37,221 nt of DNA from Bordetella parapertussis. GTDB lineage: Bacteria; Pseudomonadota; Gammaproteobacteria; Burkholderiales; Burkholderiaceae_C. The stretch lies in contig CAMCWS010000008.1 in assembly GCA_945882755.1 (NCBI GenBank), positions 1 to 37,221 of the forward strand, given 5' to 3'. The translations under genes were made by a program, and so were the position numbers. Shown in pieces: positions 27,862 to 37,221 of the stretch; position 1 is the first letter of the stretch; every line of letters starts with the position of its first letter. Under the pieces are notes generated by a model. That model did not search any database. It was not told the DNA's origin and was given only the letters and a program-made list of their open reading frames with translations.

Positions 27862-28494
27862 TTGTTCGGAATCATACAAGCCGCAGGATGGCCAGTTTGG
27901 CCTCTTTTGTTGTGCTCGGTCATCGCTTTGGCCTTGATCATTGAGCGCTTTTACAACCTTCGCAGCAGCGTTGTTCTTCCGCCCACGCTGCTAAACGATG
28001 TGCTTTCCATCTCACAACGCGGCGTTCCACGCCCCGAATCGATTCAGCATATTCAGTCCACTTCCGCGCTAGGACAAGTCATCAGCGCAGGCTTGTTTTT
28101 GCTGCAAACCCAGCCCCTCTGTAGCAAAGAAGAATTTGTGAGCGAGATGCAAGCCAGTGGACGCCGTGTGGCCGCTCAGCTGGAACGTTATCTAAGCACC
28201 CTTGGCTCGATCGCATCAGTGGCACCTTTGTTGGGGCTATTTGGCACAGTGGTGGGCATGATTGAAATTTTTGGCGCACAAACACCTGGTGCAGGCAACC
28301 CCGCCCAACTCGCCCATGGCATTTCAGTGGCGCTTTACAACACCGCTTTTGGCCTCGTCATTGCCATTCCCAGTTTGGTCGTCTGGCGTTATTTACGCGC
28401 CAAGGTGGACAACTTTGTGCTCGAACTCGAAATCGCCGCCGAACGAATGGTTCACCATTTCTTTGCCCAACGACCTGCAGTGAGCACACCATGA
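27862..28494 (+). CDS. exbB: MotA/TolQ/ExbB proton channel family protein
   Basis: Inner membrane component of a proton-motive-force motor. TTG at 27862 is taken as the start (MFGIIQAAGWPVWPLL), with GGGAG six bases upstream; an earlier TTG at 27835 has no such site. The 210-residue product has three membrane helices: about 10-28, a second around LGSIASVAPLLGLFGTVVGM (about 120-140) and a third around YNTAFGLVIAIPSLVVW (about 165-182). Location next to exbD and lpxK is typical for ExbB rather than TolQ in betaproteobacteria, but a TolQ role cannot be excluded since tolQ is absent from the tolB cluster here. Confidence 0.88.
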   Translation: MFGIIQAAGWPVWPLLLCSVIALALIIERFYNLRSSVVLPPTLLNDVLSISQRGVPRPESIQHIQSTSALGQVISAGLFLLQTQPLCSKEEFVSEMQASGRRVAAQLERYLSTLGSIASVAPLLGLFGTVVGMIEIFGAQTPGAGNPAQLAHGISVALYNTAFGLVIAIPSLVVWRYLRAKVDNFVLELEIAAERMVHHFFAQRPAVSTP

Positions 28495-28922
28495 ACTTTG
28501 GCCGCCCACGCGCTAGTGAGCCGGAAATCAACCTGATTGCGTTCATTGATGTCTTGTTGGTGGTTCTCATTTTTTTAATGCTCTCGACCACTTACGGCCG
28601 ATTGACCCAAATCGATTTGAAGCTGCCCACCGCAGATGCTGAACAACAACAAGAAAAGCCCAATGAAATCAGGGTGGTAGTCAGCAGCGACGGGCAGTAC
28701 ATGGTGCAGAACAAAGCGGTAGAGGGTGCAGATATTCAAGCCATTGGTCAGGCTTTGGCCTTAGCCGCCAAGGAAACATCAAACCCCTTGGTGGTGATCA
28801 GCGCGGATGCACGTGCCAGCCACCAATCAGTGATCCAAGTGCTTGAAGCTGCCCAAACCGCTGGCTTGCAGCAAGTCACCTTTACTGCCCAAAGCCGCTC
28901 ACAAGCGACCACCCTTCCCTAA
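28491..28922 (+). CDS. exbD: ExbD/TolR family protein
   Basis: A 143-residue partner of ExbB. It has a short cytoplasmic start (MNFGRPRASEPEINLIAFID), a single membrane helix (about 17-35) carrying the proton-carrying Asp20 in FIDVLLVVLIFLM, and a periplasmic domain with VVVSSDGQYMVQNKAV. Overlaps exbB by 4 bp and is followed six bases later by lpxK. Together the pair energises an outer membrane process (TonB uptake or Tol). Confidence 0.92.
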   Translation: MNFGRPRASEPEINLIAFIDVLLVVLIFLMLSTTYGRLTQIDLKLPTADAEQQQEKPNEIRVVVSSDGQYMVQNKAVEGADIQAIGQALALAAKETSNPLVVISADARASHQSVIQVLEAAQTAGLQQVTFTAQSRSQATTLP

Positions 28923-28928
28923 GGCGCA

Positions 28929-29942
28929 ATGCCCACGCTGCGTGAAGTTGTGATGGACGCTTGGCGCAAGCCAAACTTATTGGCATGGTGCTTGTATCCC
29001 CTCACCTTTTTGAGCCGCATTTACCTGTGGCTTTACCAAACTTCCTATGCGATGGGTTGGCAGTCTTCCACCCGCCTGCCTGTGCCTGTGCTGGTGGTGG
29101 GCAACCTGCTGGTCGGTGGAACCGGCAAAACACCTGTGGTGATTCACCTTGCGCAGCGCCTCAGCCAGTTGGGCTGGCAAGTGGGGGTGATTGCGCGTGG
29201 CCACGGGGGGCAGCAACAAGGCTCGGCTGAAGTCACTGAAAACAGCTTAGCCTCGCAAACAGGCGATGAAGCCCTGATGGTGAAAAAACGCCTTGGTTTG
29301 CCTGTTTTCATTGCAAAAAAAAGAACGCAAGCGGCCTTGGCACTTTTGCGAACCTACCCCCAAACCCAGCTCATCATCAGCGACGACGGTCTGCAGCACC
29401 GCGCTTTGCACCACGATATTGCCATCTGCGTTTTTGATGACCGAGGTTTAGGTAATGGCTTCTTATTGCCAGCTGGGCCTTTGCGAGAAACATGGCCTCG
29501 TCAGTTAAGCGTGGGGGTGACGCAAATCAAGGTCCATACAGGTCATATTGCCTTTGAAGACAGCCTCGCTGCACACCGACAACTGGCTGGTTTCGCTGTG
29601 AATGGACTGGGTGAGAAACGCGATTTACGTTTGTGGGCAGGGCAAGCCGTGAATGCTTTGGCGGCGATTGCGCAACCACAGGCCTTTTTCTCTGCGCTGC
29701 AAAGCGCTGGCTTGACGCTCTCCCAAACCCAAGCTTTCCCAGACCACGCCCCGCTGGCTGATTGGCAACCCAGCCATGGGCTAGATGTGCTTTGCACAGA
29801 AAAAGACGCTGTGAAATTGTGGCCTCAGCACCCACAGGTATGGGCTGTGCCCTTGCTTTGCGAACTGCCCGAGGTTTTTTGGGACACATTGATGCCGTAT
29901 TTGCAACGACTATCATTGGCACATGGACACCAAACTGCTTGA
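28929..29942 (+). CDS. lpxK: Tetraacyldisaccharide 4'-kinase LpxK
   Basis: Inner membrane kinase adding the 4' phosphate of lipid A. 337 residues, with an N-terminal membrane anchor (about 18-40), a Walker [16 protein letters not shown] (57-71), and ISDDGLQH (Walker B-like) and LPAGPLRE motifs characteristic of LpxK. It overlaps the following ycaR/trm112-type gene by 20 bases. Its product is loaded with Kdo made by KdsB, encoded two genes on, and flipped by MsbA at 10.1 kb. Confidence 0.95.
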   Translation: MPTLREVVMDAWRKPNLLAWCLYPLTFLSRIYLWLYQTSYAMGWQSSTRLPVPVLVVGNLLVGGTGKTPVVIHLAQRLSQLGWQVGVIARGHGGQQQGSAEVTENSLASQTGDEALMVKKRLGLPVFIAKKRTQAALALLRTYPQTQLIISDDGLQHRALHHDIAICVFDDRGLGNGFLLPAGPLRETWPRQLSVGVTQIKVHTGHIAFEDSLAAHRQLAGFAVNGLGEKRDLRLWAGQAVNALAAIAQPQAFFSALQSAGLTLSQTQAFPDHAPLADWQPSHGLDVLCTEKDAVKLWPQHPQVWAVPLLCELPEVFWDTLMPYLQRLSLAHGHQTA

Positions 29943-30105
29943 ACTGCTGGTATGCCCTGTGACCAAGGGCAGCCTTGAATACGACCGCGAAAAAGCCGAA
30001 CTGGTCTCGCGCAGCGCTCGCTTGGCCTACCCTATTCGGGACGGCATTCCTGTCATGCTGGAAGTAGAAGCTCGAACCCTGAGCGACGCTGAATTGGAGC
30101 TTTGA
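29923..30105 (+). CDS. Trm112/YcaR family small protein
   Basis: A 60-residue protein of the YcaR/Trm112 (UPF0434) family: [35 protein letters not shown]. coli YcaR has cysteines for a zinc site (CPVC and one further on), while here the second position is Thr and the later Cys is Ser, so only one cysteine (Cys11) remains. Function in bacteria is not settled; the eukaryotic Trm112 activates methyltransferases. It sits between lpxK and kdsB as in many proteobacteria. Confidence 0.9.
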   Translation: MDTKLLELLVCPVTKGSLEYDREKAELVSRSARLAYPIRDGIPVMLEVEARTLSDAELEL

Positions 30106-32583
<2,478 letters not shown>

Positions 32584-32604
32584 GGGCTTGTAAATATTGA
32601 AAAG

Positions 32605-32620
32605 CTGGTTAAAAATACAG
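32605..32620. promoter_or_regulatory. LexA box 1 (candidate)
   Basis: CTGGTTAAAAATACAG matches the LexA operator form CTG-N10-CAG with a full ACAG half and an A/T-rich centre. Its centre is 19 bases from that of box 2, and both lie between the divergent asparaginase and lexA genes. Confidence 0.6.
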
Positions 32621-32623
32621 TTA

Positions 32624-32639
32624 CTGGATATCTAAACAG
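32624..32639. promoter_or_regulatory. LexA box 2
   Basis: CTGGATATCTAAACAG matches the 16-base consensus CTGTATATATATACAG at 13 of 16 positions. It lies 51 bases upstream of the lexA ATG. Paired boxes ahead of lexA are the usual autoregulated arrangement. Confidence 0.8.
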
Positions 32640-32690
32640 TATCCAAGGGCATCAAAGATCAGTCCATTTTCACCCACCTCAGGAGCCTTT

Positions 32691-33356
32691 ATGGAACCAA
32701 GCAAGCTCACCGCAAGGCAACAACAAATTCTTTCCTTGATCGAAGCGGCCATTCGCCAAACAGGTGCACCCCCTACACGTGCAGAAATTGCCAAAGAACT
32801 CGGTTTCAAGTCGGCCAATGCAGCAGAAGAACATTTGCAGGCTTTAGCCCGCAAAGGGTATATACAACTGGTCAGCGGAACCTCTCGCGGCATTCGGTTA
32901 AAAAACCCAGACGTCGCCAGAACCCTCGAGTCTTCTCGCACACCCTATTCCTTGTCACTCCCTGGTTTAGGGCAATTGATATTGCCCTTGGTTGGCAGAG
33001 TCGCAGCAGGTTCTCCCATCTTGGCGCAAGAACATATCGAACAAAGCTATGCCGTCCAAGACGCTTTGTTTTCTCAAACACCTGACTACTTGCTCAAAGT
33101 TCGTGGCTTGTCCATGCGAGACATAGGCATCCTCGATGGCGACTTGCTAGCGGTCAAATCAACGTCAGATGCAAGAAACGGCCAAATCGTAGTGGCCAGA
33201 CTTGGCGAAGAAGTCACCGTGAAACGTTTCGAAAAAAATGTCTCTGGTATCCACCTGCACCCAGAGAACCCCGACTTTTCAACCATCCACGTCAGTCCCA
33301 GCGACAACTTTCAAATCGAAGGCTTGGCGGTTGGCCTGATTCGTCACCAGTTTTAA
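32691..33356 (+). CDS. lexA: SOS response repressor LexA
   Basis: Dimeric repressor that self-cleaves when RecA filaments form. The 221-residue protein has an N-terminal winged helix-turn-helix (about 1-70, [21 protein letters not shown]), a linker, and a C-terminal peptidase S24 domain. The cleavage bond is Ala106-Gly107 in GRVAAGSP; the catalytic dyad is Ser141 ([10 protein letters not shown]) and Lys178 (VTVKRF). AGGAG lies five bases before the ATG. Two operator-like boxes upstream indicate autoregulation. Confidence 0.97.
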   Translation: MEPSKLTARQQQILSLIEAAIRQTGAPPTRAEIAKELGFKSANAAEEHLQALARKGYIQLVSGTSRGIRLKNPDVARTLESSRTPYSLSLPGLGQLILPLVGRVAAGSPILAQEHIEQSYAVQDALFSQTPDYLLKVRGLSMRDIGILDGDLLAVKSTSDARNGQIVVARLGEEVTVKRFEKNVSGIHLHPENPDFSTIHVSPSDNFQIEGLAVGLIRHQF

Positions 33357-33373
33357 CCCTTATTGGAGCCCCC

Positions 33374-33649
33374 ATGAACCTCGCACTCATCACCTCACAG
33401 CAATTGTTCCAACGCATTGATGCAGCTTACAAAGCGCTTTGGCCTGCCAACGATCCCGATATGGCAGCACCCATCACAGTATGTTCACCAACCCTCCCCG
33501 CCAAGCCTTTGCGTGTCGTTCGGGTGGCTGAAGACGGCCACGCTTCACCCAGCAGTGCTGGACGCATGGTGATGTCGGGTCGTATGGCCGATATTTGTGC
33601 CGAGCTTGACCGCTTGGTTCACCTCGAAGCCAGCAAATCACTTCGCTAA
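33374..33649 (+). CDS. Small protein of unknown function co-transcribed with lexA (91 aa)
   Basis: I do not recognise a characterised family. The 91-residue protein has no signal peptide or membrane helix. The N-terminal part (MNLALITSQQLFQRIDAAYKAL) looks helical, the middle is Pro-rich (PTLPAKPLRVVRVAEDG), and the C-terminal part (GRMVMSGRMADICAELDRL) looks like a charged helix. It begins 17 bases after lexA with a TTGGAG ribosome binding site, so it should be induced with lexA in the SOS response. It is not recognisably SulA or ImuA. Function is unknown. Confidence 0.8.
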   Translation: MNLALITSQQLFQRIDAAYKALWPANDPDMAAPITVCSPTLPAKPLRVVRVAEDGHASPSSAGRMVMSGRMADICAELDRLVHLEASKSLR

Positions 33650-33655
33650 GAAGTT

Positions 33656-34318
33656 TCAGGTTTTCTTGGCGGTCAGACTGGCCATCAAAGCTGCGTTTTC
33701 TTTTCGATCAGCCAGTACTTTTTGCATATGGGGGCTTTCAGCCATTTTTTGGCCGTAGGCTTTCACTGGGAGATCCGCCAATAAATCTTCGCCAAGTACC
33801 AATTTGCTGGCACTGACAGCAATGGGCAAATGGAAAGCGGCGGCGCAATCGGCCAAAGTCATTTGATCGCCAGCCACATAAGGCGAAAATTTGGCAATCT
33901 TTGCAAAACCAGCAACGCCTTTGCTCAAATTTTTACGGACCCGCTCTTTGGTGCCTTCACTGACTTGACCGCCAAAGAAAGCTTGGGGGTACAACTCTCG
34001 GGCAACCAACTCAATATGCAGCTCTAAATAGACAATCAATTCCCGAACCCTGGCCGCTTGCATGGGATCGGAGGGGAGCAAAGGGTGTTGTGGATAGGCA
34101 TGTTCAATGTATTCGGCAATCACCATGGACTCCGACAAGCAACCATGCGGTGTCTCCAAAAAAGGCACTTTTCCCATGGGTGAGCGGTTCATCAATTTGG
34201 GGTGGCTATTTCCTGTCCAAACCAGCTCCTCTTCAAATGCAATGCCTTTTTCAAGCAATTGCAATTTGTTTTTGTTGTAGTAGTTGCTGACTGCAAAACC
34301 GCACAATTTCAACGACAT
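33656..34318 (-). CDS. Glutathione S-transferase family protein
   Basis: A 220-residue two-domain GST: a thioredoxin-fold N-terminal domain (1-80, MSLKLCGFAVSNYYNKNKLQ, with the usual MGKVPFLET and LSESMVIAEYIE glutathione-site motifs) and a helical C-terminal domain. Start at 34318 is chosen since it has GAAGGAA upstream; an in-frame ATG 21 bases earlier is less likely. The substrate is unknown. It diverges from the 3-hydroxyacyl-CoA dehydrogenase gene. Confidence 0.9.
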   Translation of the reverse strand: MSLKLCGFAVSNYYNKNKLQLLEKGIAFEEELVWTGNSHPKLMNRSPMGKVPFLETPHGCLSESMVIAEYIEHAYPQHPLLPSDPMQAARVRELIVYLELHIELVARELYPQAFFGGQVSEGTKERVRKNLSKGVAGFAKIAKFSPYVAGDQMTLADCAAAFHLPIAVSASKLVLGEDLLADLPVKAYGQKMAESPHMQKVLADRKENAALMASLTAKKT

Positions 34319-34429
34319 GGATGTTCCTTCGTAAGACAAGATCGCCGCATTCTGTCACAACGCCCCTGATCCATGCTGATGGACAGCGAAGCCAACAGGC
34401 ACAAGGCTTGGCAGAGATAATGCTCAGCT

Positions 34430-35950
34430 ATGAATTCTTTATTTCCAACGGTAGGTGTTTGCGGCACAGGTGCCATGGGTCAAGGCATTGCACAAATGGC
34501 TGCGCAAGCGGGCAGCCAAGTTTTGCTGTTTGACTCTGCAACTGAACGCGCTGTTCAGGCTCAGCAAGCCATTGCCGCGCAATGGCAAAAAATGCTCGAT
34601 AAGCAACGCATCACTGCGGCACAGCACCAAAGCTATCTGTCAGCGTTAAAAACTGTTGACAGTTTGCAAGCCTTGTCAGCTTGCGACTTGGTGGTTGAAG
34701 CCATTGTTGAAAACCTTCAGGTCAAGCAAGCCTTGTTTGCGCAACTCTGTGAAGTGCTCTCAGGTGACGCGGTTTTGGCCAGCAACACCTCTTCTTTGTC
34801 CATCACCGCCTTGGCTGCGGGCTTGAAGCGCCCAGAGCGCTTTGCGGGTTTGCACTTTTTCAATCCTGTGCCGCTGATGAAAGTGGTGGAAGTGGTGCCA
34901 GGCCTTGCCACGGCCCCCGCAGTTTATGAAAAATTAAAGGCCTATGTGCTGACCATGGGTCACCAAGCGGTGTTGGCGCAAGACACGCCTGGCTTCATCG
35001 TCAACCATGCGGGACGCGGCTACGGCACCGAGGCACTGCGTATCGTCAGCGAAGGCGTGGCTGACTTTGCCACCATCGACCGCATTCTGCGCGACCAAGT
35101 GGGCTTCAAGCTCGGTCCCTTTGAATTGATGGACTTAACAGCCTTGGATGTCTCGCATCCCGTCATGGAGTCCATTTACCACCAGTATTTTGAAGAGCCG
35201 CGCTACCGACCCAGCGTCATCACCGCACAGCGCTTAGCAGGAGGGTGGCTTGGACGCAAAACAAGACAAGGTTTTTACCGCTATGACGAGGGCAAGGCGC
35301 ACATTCCCCCTGAAAAACCAACACCTGTCAGCACCCTCAAACCGCCGGTGTGGGTGTCTGCCCGCGCGGCTCGCCGCGCAGAATTGCTGCAATTGCTTAA
35401 AAACCTGGGCGCGAACATCGAAACTGGCGCTGCACCCTCCAACCAAGCCCTGTGTTGGGTCGCCCCTTTGGGTTTCGATGTCACCACCTGCGCCATTGTT
35501 GAGCGTTTAGACCCAGCGCGAACCTTGGGCATTGACATGTTGATGCCAGACGATGCAACACATCGACGTGTGCTGGCCACCAACCCCGCCACCCGCAGCG
35601 ATATGCGGGACGCTGCCCATGCACTCATGGCGTCTGACGGCAAAGCGGTGAGCGTTATTCAAGACAGCGGCGGCTTTGTTACCCAGCGGGTGGTCGCCAC
35701 CATCGTCAATATCGCCAGCGATATGTGCCAGCAAGGCATTTGCAACCCTGCCGACTTGGATACCGCAGTCACACTGGGCTTGGGCTACCCCATGGGCCCC
35801 TTGGCTTTGGGTGACCGCCTTGGCGCTGACAATTTGCTGGAAGTGCTTTTTAACTTGCAAACTGTCTATGGTGACCCGCGTTACCGTCCCAGCCCATGGC
35901 TGCGCCGACGTGGTGCGCTGGGTTTAAGCTTGAGCCATCTATCTATTTAA
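34430..35950 (+). CDS. 3-hydroxyacyl-CoA dehydrogenase, PaaH-like
   Basis: A 506-residue NAD-dependent dehydrogenase. The N-terminal Rossmann motif is GVCGTGAMGQGIAQMAAQAG (8-27), followed by the 3HCDH signature with ASNTSSLSI, HFFNPVPLMKVVEVV and DTPGFIVNHAGRGYGTEALR. A second C-terminal 3HCDH segment (DSGGFVTQRVVATIVNIASD) gives the long PaaH layout (E. coli PaaH about 475 aa), which oxidises 3-hydroxyadipyl-CoA in phenylacetate degradation. The pathway assignment rests on this layout and on the adjacent crotonase. No ribosome binding site is visible; a GATAAT lies 9 bases before the ATG. Confidence 0.85.
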   Translation: MNSLFPTVGVCGTGAMGQGIAQMAAQAGSQVLLFDSATERAVQAQQAIAAQWQKMLDKQRITAAQHQSYLSALKTVDSLQALSACDLVVEAIVENLQVKQALFAQLCEVLSGDAVLASNTSSLSITALAAGLKRPERFAGLHFFNPVPLMKVVEVVPGLATAPAVYEKLKAYVLTMGHQAVLAQDTPGFIVNHAGRGYGTEALRIVSEGVADFATIDRILRDQVGFKLGPFELMDLTALDVSHPVMESIYHQYFEEPRYRPSVITAQRLAGGWLGRKTRQGFYRYDEGKAHIPPEKPTPVSTLKPPVWVSARAARRAELLQLLKNLGANIETGAAPSNQALCWVAPLGFDVTTCAIVERLDPARTLGIDMLMPDDATHRRVLATNPATRSDMRDAAHALMASDGKAVSVIQDSGGFVTQRVVATIVNIASDMCQQGICNPADLDTAVTLGLGYPMGPLALGDRLGADNLLEVLFNLQTVYGDPRYRPSPWLRRRGALGLSLSHLSI

Positions 35951-35953
35951 ACC

Positions 35954-36736
35954 ATGACAGCCCAACTCAAAAGCCACAGCCAAGGACAAACCTTGGTCTT
36001 GACCCTCTCCAACCCCGAGCATCGAAATGCGCTAGACCCCGTCATGTACAGCGCAGGTGTTGAAGCTTTGAACGTGGCGGAAACCAACCCCGATGTGCGA
36101 AGCGTTATCTTGACCGGCGAGGGCAAGCACTTTTGTGCGGGTGGCAACTTGAACCGGATCTTGAGCAACCGCGCAGCCCCGCCAGAACAACAAGGCCTGG
36201 GCATTGACGCATTGCACAGTTGGATAGAAGCCATACGAACCTTTCCCAAACCCGTCATCGCAGCGGTGGAAGGCGCGGCTGCAGGCGCTGGGTTTTCCTT
36301 GGTCTTGGCGTGTGACATGGTTGTCGCCGCAGCTGACAGCCAATTTGTGATGGCCTATACCTCGGTAGGCTTGTCACCTGATGGTGGTGGCAGCTGGTTT
36401 TTAAGCCGCGCCTTGCCGAGGGCCTTGGTCAATCAATTCATGTTGTTAGGCGAGCGCATTCCTGCCCAACGCTTGGCTGATGCCGGACTGATCAACCACA
36501 TTGCGCCTGCAGGTGAAGCCTTGACCCAAGCCTTGGCCTTGGCTGAAAAACTCAACCAAAGAGCACCAAACGCCTTGGCTAGCATCAAGGAATTGACAGA
36601 ATCTGCCTATGGCCAAGACGTCTTTGCCCACATGCACACTGAAAAGCAGCATTTCTTGAAAAACCTCAACCATGTCAACGCTGGCATCGGTATTCAAGCG
36701 TTTTTGGACAAACAAACCCCTCACTACAAACCCTAG
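35954..36736 (+). CDS. Crotonase-family enzyme, PaaG/alternative oxepin-CoA hydrolase-like
   Basis: A 260-residue enoyl-CoA hydratase/isomerase-family protein starting three bases after the dehydrogenase stop. CoA-binding oxyanion motifs are HFCAGGNLNRI and EGAAAGAGFSL, with an acidic residue in GLSPDGGGSW. By memory of the sequence style it resembles proteins annotated as an alternative oxepin-CoA hydrolase in phenylacetate catabolism of Burkholderiales; general enoyl-CoA hydratase is a safe fallback. With the upstream PaaH-like gene it forms a two-gene beta-oxidation-type operon. Confidence 0.85.
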   Translation: MTAQLKSHSQGQTLVLTLSNPEHRNALDPVMYSAGVEALNVAETNPDVRSVILTGEGKHFCAGGNLNRILSNRAAPPEQQGLGIDALHSWIEAIRTFPKPVIAAVEGAAAGAGFSLVLACDMVVAAADSQFVMAYTSVGLSPDGGGSWFLSRALPRALVNQFMLLGERIPAQRLADAGLINHIAPAGEALTQALALAEKLNQRAPNALASIKELTESAYGQDVFAHMHTEKQHFLKNLNHVNAGIGIQAFLDKQTPHYKP

Positions 36737-36741
36737 CGTTG

Positions 36742-36763
36742 TTGCCGACGGTCTCGTCGGCGA
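36742..36763 (+). terminator. Hairpin between the crotonase and the Crp-like gene
   Basis: GCCGACG (36744-36750), loop GTCT and CGTCGGC (36755-36761) form a perfect 7-bp GC-rich stem six bases after the stop. No proper T run follows (only CAAATTT), so it could be a weak terminator or an attenuator-like hairpin upstream of the Crp-type gene. Confidence 0.35.
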
Positions 36764-36799
36764 CAAATTTCCACCACTCGGTCACCGAAAAGACAGTTC

Positions 36800-37221
36800 A
36801 TGGACGACCCTATCCTTACCATTGAGGAACGCGAGGCGATCAACACAGGTCGCTGGTTCTCCTCTCTTTCACCCTCACTTCGGCACGACATACTTCGATG
36901 CGCTTACGACAAACGACTCAAGGACGGCGATTTGATCACCGCCCGTGGCGACCCGCCCGAGGAGTGGATGGCCTGTGCCAAGGGTGCGGTCAGGGTCAGC
37001 AGCACCTCGCTGTCGGGCAAACAAATCACCTTCACTTATGTGGAGCCAGGGATTTGGTTTGGCGATGTGGCCATTTTGGACGGCGATACCCGCACCCACG
37101 ATGGGTACGCCCATGGGGAGACCAGCATTTTGTGCGTGGCCAAAGCCGATTTCCAGAAAATCTTGGCCACCCACGTCGAGCTTTACGATGCCTTGCTGCG
37201 CCTGCAAGCGCGTCGCATTCG
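36800..37221 (+). CDS. Crp/Fnr family transcriptional regulator, 3' end cut off by the window
   Basis: The frame from ATG 36800 is open to the last base (140 codons). Residues about 20-125 form a cyclic nucleotide-binding domain (FSSLSPSLRHDILRCAY, KRLKDGDLITARGDPPEEW, VEPGIWFGDVAILDG, VAKADFQKIL). The DNA-binding helix-turn-helix would lie beyond the window. No Fnr-type N-terminal cysteine cluster is seen, which argues against an oxygen-sensing Fe-S protein. It follows the paa-like genes by 63 bases and may or may not control them. Confidence 0.85.
   Translation, partial: MDDPILTIEEREAINTGRWFSSLSPSLRHDILRCAYDKRLKDGDLITARGDPPEEWMACAKGAVRVSSTSLSGKQITFTYVEPGIWFGDVAILDGDTRTHDGYAHGETSILCVAKADFQKILATHVELYDALLRLQARRI

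Noticed and set aside
27816..27941. N-terminal extension of XseA across the exbB start
   Set aside because: Overlaps the divergent gene; MANDNQ at 27815 fits the family start.

Overview
The window is a gene-dense piece of a bacterial chromosome, almost certainly from a betaproteobacterium of the order Burkholderiales. The order of the housekeeping genes (nadD-rsfS-rlmH-maf-rng; exbB-exbD-lpxK-ycaR-kdsB-adk; icd-csp-clpS-clpA; dapE-prmB-ABC-F) and the protein sequences look Comamonadaceae-like, perhaps a freshwater genus such as Limnohabitans. The family and genus are inferred from recalled gene order and were not tested. Base composition is moderate in most of the window (about 48% GC in one hand-counted 60-base stretch of the ABC-F gene). 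It drops sharply at about 3.9-5.65 kb (30% GC in one hand-counted 60-base stretch).

Layout. 1-3.9 kb (+): a truncated dapE, then prmB and a YheS-type ABC-F ATPase, joined by ATGA overlaps. 3.9-5.65 kb (-): an AT-rich accessory module of a stomatin-like SPFH protein, an NfeD-like membrane protein and an 83-residue membrane protein of unknown function. It has its own terminator and lies against the 3' end of a tRNA-Lys gene. 5.8-10.1 kb (-): a family 2 glycosyltransferase, tolB, pal, cpoB and tcdA; the first four are joined by overlaps or near-overlaps, and tolQRA are not here. 10.1-11.9 kb (+): an MsbA-type lipid A flippase. 11.87-23.8 kb (-): a long co-directional train of clpA, yebC, purD, hemF, nadD, rsfS, rlmH, maf, rng, a polysaccharide deacetylase, a GT4 and a GT9 (heptosyltransferase family), mostly with 4-bp overlaps, with clpS just upstream. 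24.3-26.5 kb: a long-tailed cold-shock protein, icd and a DUF192 protein. 26.5-31.6 kb: xseA (-) diverging from exbB-exbD-lpxK-ycaR-kdsB-adk (+). 31.6-34.3 kb: an asparaginase (-) diverging from lexA plus a 91-residue protein of unknown function (+) across two LexA boxes, then a GST (-). 34.4-37.2 kb (+): a PaaH-like dehydrogenase, a PaaG/oxepin-CoA-hydrolase-like crotonase and a Crp/Fnr-family regulator cut by the window end.

How the genes work together. Three separate blocks serve the outer envelope: MsbA, LpxK and KdsB make and move lipid A and Kdo; the GT2, GT4, GT9 and deacetylase probably build or edit a surface glycan or LPS core; TolB, Pal and CpoB hold the outer membrane to peptidoglycan. 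A second theme is translation and RNA quality (PrmB, ABC-F, TcdA, RlmH, RsfS, RNase G, YcaR/Trm112), and a third is proteolysis and stress (ClpA/ClpS, LexA, cold shock).

No transposase, integrase, CRISPR array or rRNA was seen. The least explained parts are the SPFH/NfeD/83-residue module beside tRNA-Lys and the small protein following lexA. I did not find a convincing wholly new multi-gene system; the SPFH module is the best candidate. No gene-free stretch exceeds 300 bases except 5395-5826, which holds a candidate promoter with a palindrome, a terminator and tRNA-Lys.
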